Assembly (NCBI GenBank): GCA_003235605.1 | Contig: QJVU01000025.1 | Location: 1-7,485 of the forward strand | Source of the DNA: Planctomycetota bacterium | Lineage (GTDB): Bacteria; Planctomycetota; UBA1135; UBA2386 | Reading direction: 5' to 3' | DNA length: 7,485 bases | Shown: piece after piece, positions 6,437-7,485 of the stretch | Position numbering within the stretch: position 1 is the first letter of the stretch | Layout: each line of letters starts with the position of its first letter | Made by a program: the position numbers and the translations under genes | Notes under the pieces: generated by a model | Told to the model about the DNA's origin: nothing | The model's input: the letters and a program-made list of their open reading frames with translations, nothing else | Database searches by the model: none

Positions 6437-6446
6437 TCCTCCGCCG

Positions 6447-7013
6447 ATGCGCTGTTTCGTCGCCATCCGTTTTCCGGAGCAGATCAACCGGGACGTCGAG
6501 CGCGAGATCCGCCAATTGGCGGCGACCGATGCCGCGGTGCGCTGGGTGAGGACGGAGAACCTCCATGTGACCCTGAAGTTCCTCGGTGACGTAAACGAGG
6601 ACTTGCTGGGGGATGTCCACGTCGCCCTCAGCAGGGTTGCACGCCCGTCGATGTCGCTTTCCGTCCGCGGTTTGGGATGGTTTCCGCCTGCCGGTCGACC
6701 AAGGGTGGTCTGGGCCGGCATCGAGGGCGACGTGGAGAGCCTCGTGGCCCTGGCGGGGGACATCGAGCGACAGGTCGCGGCGCTGGGCTTCCCGGCGGAG
6801 CGACGCAGGTTCCAGACCCACCTGACCCTCGGACGCGTCAAGGGACCGCACAAGCTGGATGCGCTGATGCTCGAGGCGGAGCGGCGGCGCGGGCGGCTCG
6901 CGACATCCGCGGTGGTGGTCGATGCCTTCGGGCTCTACCAGAGCGAGCTCGGCGGGGGAGGGCCGCGCTACCAGAGGATCAGGACGTATTCTCTGACGGC
7001 AACCGGGACCTGA
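6447..7013 (+). CDS. thpR: RNA 2',3'-cyclic phosphodiesterase ThpR (LigT family, 2H phosphoesterase)
   Basis: The 188-residue protein has both H-x-T-L motifs that define 2H phosphoesterases: HVTLKFLGD (H40) and HLTLGRVK (H125). It also has the family's typical opening RCFVAIRFP, a WVRTENLHVTL lead-in, a GWFPPAGRPRVVWAGI strand pair and a C-terminal FGLYQSEL segment. Length is normal for ThpR. The enzyme hydrolyses RNA 2',3'-cyclic phosphate ends to 2'-phosphate and can show reverse 2'-5' RNA ligase activity in vitro. Cytoplasmic and soluble. The ATG lies 10 bases after the LACTB-like stop with no strong Shine-Dalgarno sequence, so it probably depends on translation arriving from upstream. It is the last gene of the rightward run, ending 3 bases from the stop of the convergent gene. 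A role in RNA repair or turnover is inferred from family. Confidence 0.93.
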   Translation: MRCFVAIRFPEQINRDVEREIRQLAATDAAVRWVRTENLHVTLKFLGDVNEDLLGDVHVALSRVARPSMSLSVRGLGWFPPAGRPRVVWAGIEGDVESLVALAGDIERQVAALGFPAERRRFQTHLTLGRVKGPHKLDALMLEAERRRGRLATSAVVVDAFGLYQSELGGGGPRYQRIRTYSLTATGT

Positions 7014-7016
7014 CGG

Positions 7017-7485
7017 CTACTTGCCGACCTTGCCCTCGCCTCCGGCGCTGACGACGAGCTTGGCGGCGTTTACCGGATCGTTGACCGCGAACTGGGTGTA
7101 GAAGAGCACACCCACGAGGGTGGAGTCGTTGGGCACGGACTGCGGCAAGGAGAGTGTCCCCATGGCGCTGGTGGTGAAGCCCAGGACCGCCAGTGGGCTG
7201 GTCAACAGCGTGCACCCGGGGGCGCCGATGAAGGTCAGGTCGAGGTTGTTCTTGGTCAAGCCCACGGCAAGGAGGGCCTTGGCGTTGGGCAGGGCGGCTG
7301 AAAGGTCGAGGGAGAAGGGCTTGCCGATGGTGGGCACTCCCGTGGTCGAGATCTTGGGAACCGGGCCGGCGCTGCAGCACATGACGTTGTAGCTCCATCG
7401 CACCGAATTGAAGGGCCACAGCCAGGTCGTGCCGCTGAGGTAGAAATGGGTGTTGATGGTGCCCGTGGTCAAGCTCGGCAGGTTC
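7017..7485 (-). CDS. C-terminal part of a secreted/extracellular protein of planctomycete type (5' end beyond window)
   Basis: The frame is open from the right edge to a TAG at 7017-7019, giving about 155 C-terminal residues. A TTG at 7470-7472 could act as a start, but codons upstream of it (NLPS) remain open to the edge, so the gene most likely continues outside. The composition suggests an extracellular beta-rich protein: many Thr, Ser, Gly, Pro and Val, few charges, and cysteines in NVMCCSAG and GAPGCTLL. The order IGKPFSLDLSAALPNAKALL, DLTFIGAPGCTLL, LPQSVPNDSTLVGVLFYTQFAV resembles a C-terminal domain repeated across large secreted proteins of Planctomycetota and similar environmental bacteria, where its function is unknown. 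I recognise this by pattern only. Transcribed toward thpR. Confidence 0.68.
   Translation of the reverse strand, partial: NLPSLTTGTINTHFYLSGTTWLWPFNSVRWSYNVMCCSAGPVPKISTTGVPTIGKPFSLDLSAALPNAKALLAVGLTKNNLDLTFIGAPGCTLLTSPLAVLGFTTSAMGTLSLPQSVPNDSTLVGVLFYTQFAVNDPVNAAKLVVSAGGEGKVGK

Noticed and set aside
5198..6853. 551-codon open frame on the minus strand, including a GVPGVPGVPG tract that looks collagen-like
   Set aside because: The tract is only the reverse complement of the 9-bp repeat in the LACTB-like gene. The rest is low-complexity antisense with no recognisable motif.

Overview
A gene-dense, GC-rich bacterial chromosomal window (roughly two thirds G+C by eye). It holds nine protein-coding genes, two of them cut by the window edges. 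There is no non-coding stretch longer than about 120 bases, and no RNA gene, mobile element or CRISPR array is visible. The gene set is bacterial. The secreted protein at the right edge ends in a domain that I associate with extracellular proteins of Planctomycetota and other environmental lineages. A planctomycete-like organism is therefore my best guess, but it rests on one domain recognised from memory.

Layout. (1) Bases 2-730, plus strand: a NYN-domain putative RNase with a C-terminal LOTUS/OST-HTH RNA-binding domain, missing only its first few codons. (2) Bases 735-1475, minus strand: a glyoxalase-II/ETHE1-like metallo-beta-lactamase-fold hydrolase that converges on gene 1 with a 4-base gap. 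(3) Bases 1476-1596: the only sizeable intergenic region, lying between divergent genes and so the likely promoter region for both sides. (4) Bases 1597-7013, plus strand: six tightly packed genes that look like one transcription unit. They are mogA (molybdopterin adenylyltransferase), two different CNNM/CorC-type membrane proteins with CBS pairs, a small cupin-like DUF4863 protein, an exported LACTB-like serine hydrolase with a collagen-like Gly-X-Thr repeat, and thpR (RNA 2',3'-cyclic phosphodiesterase). Gaps along this run are 7, -8, 27, -13 and 10 bases. (5) Bases 7017 to the right edge, minus strand: the C-terminal part of a secreted protein, converging on thpR with a 3-base gap.

How the genes fit together. 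The two CNNM/CorC genes overlap, and the second has its Shine-Dalgarno sequence inside the acidic tail codons of the first. They are probably co-translated and may form a heteromeric ion-transport complex. The rest of the run (mogA, DUF4863, LACTB-like, thpR) has no obvious shared pathway and may simply be co-transcribed housekeeping genes. I see no defence island or clearly new system. The most unusual items are the repeat-bearing LACTB-like protein, the asymmetric CNNM pair and the orphan DUF4863 protein.
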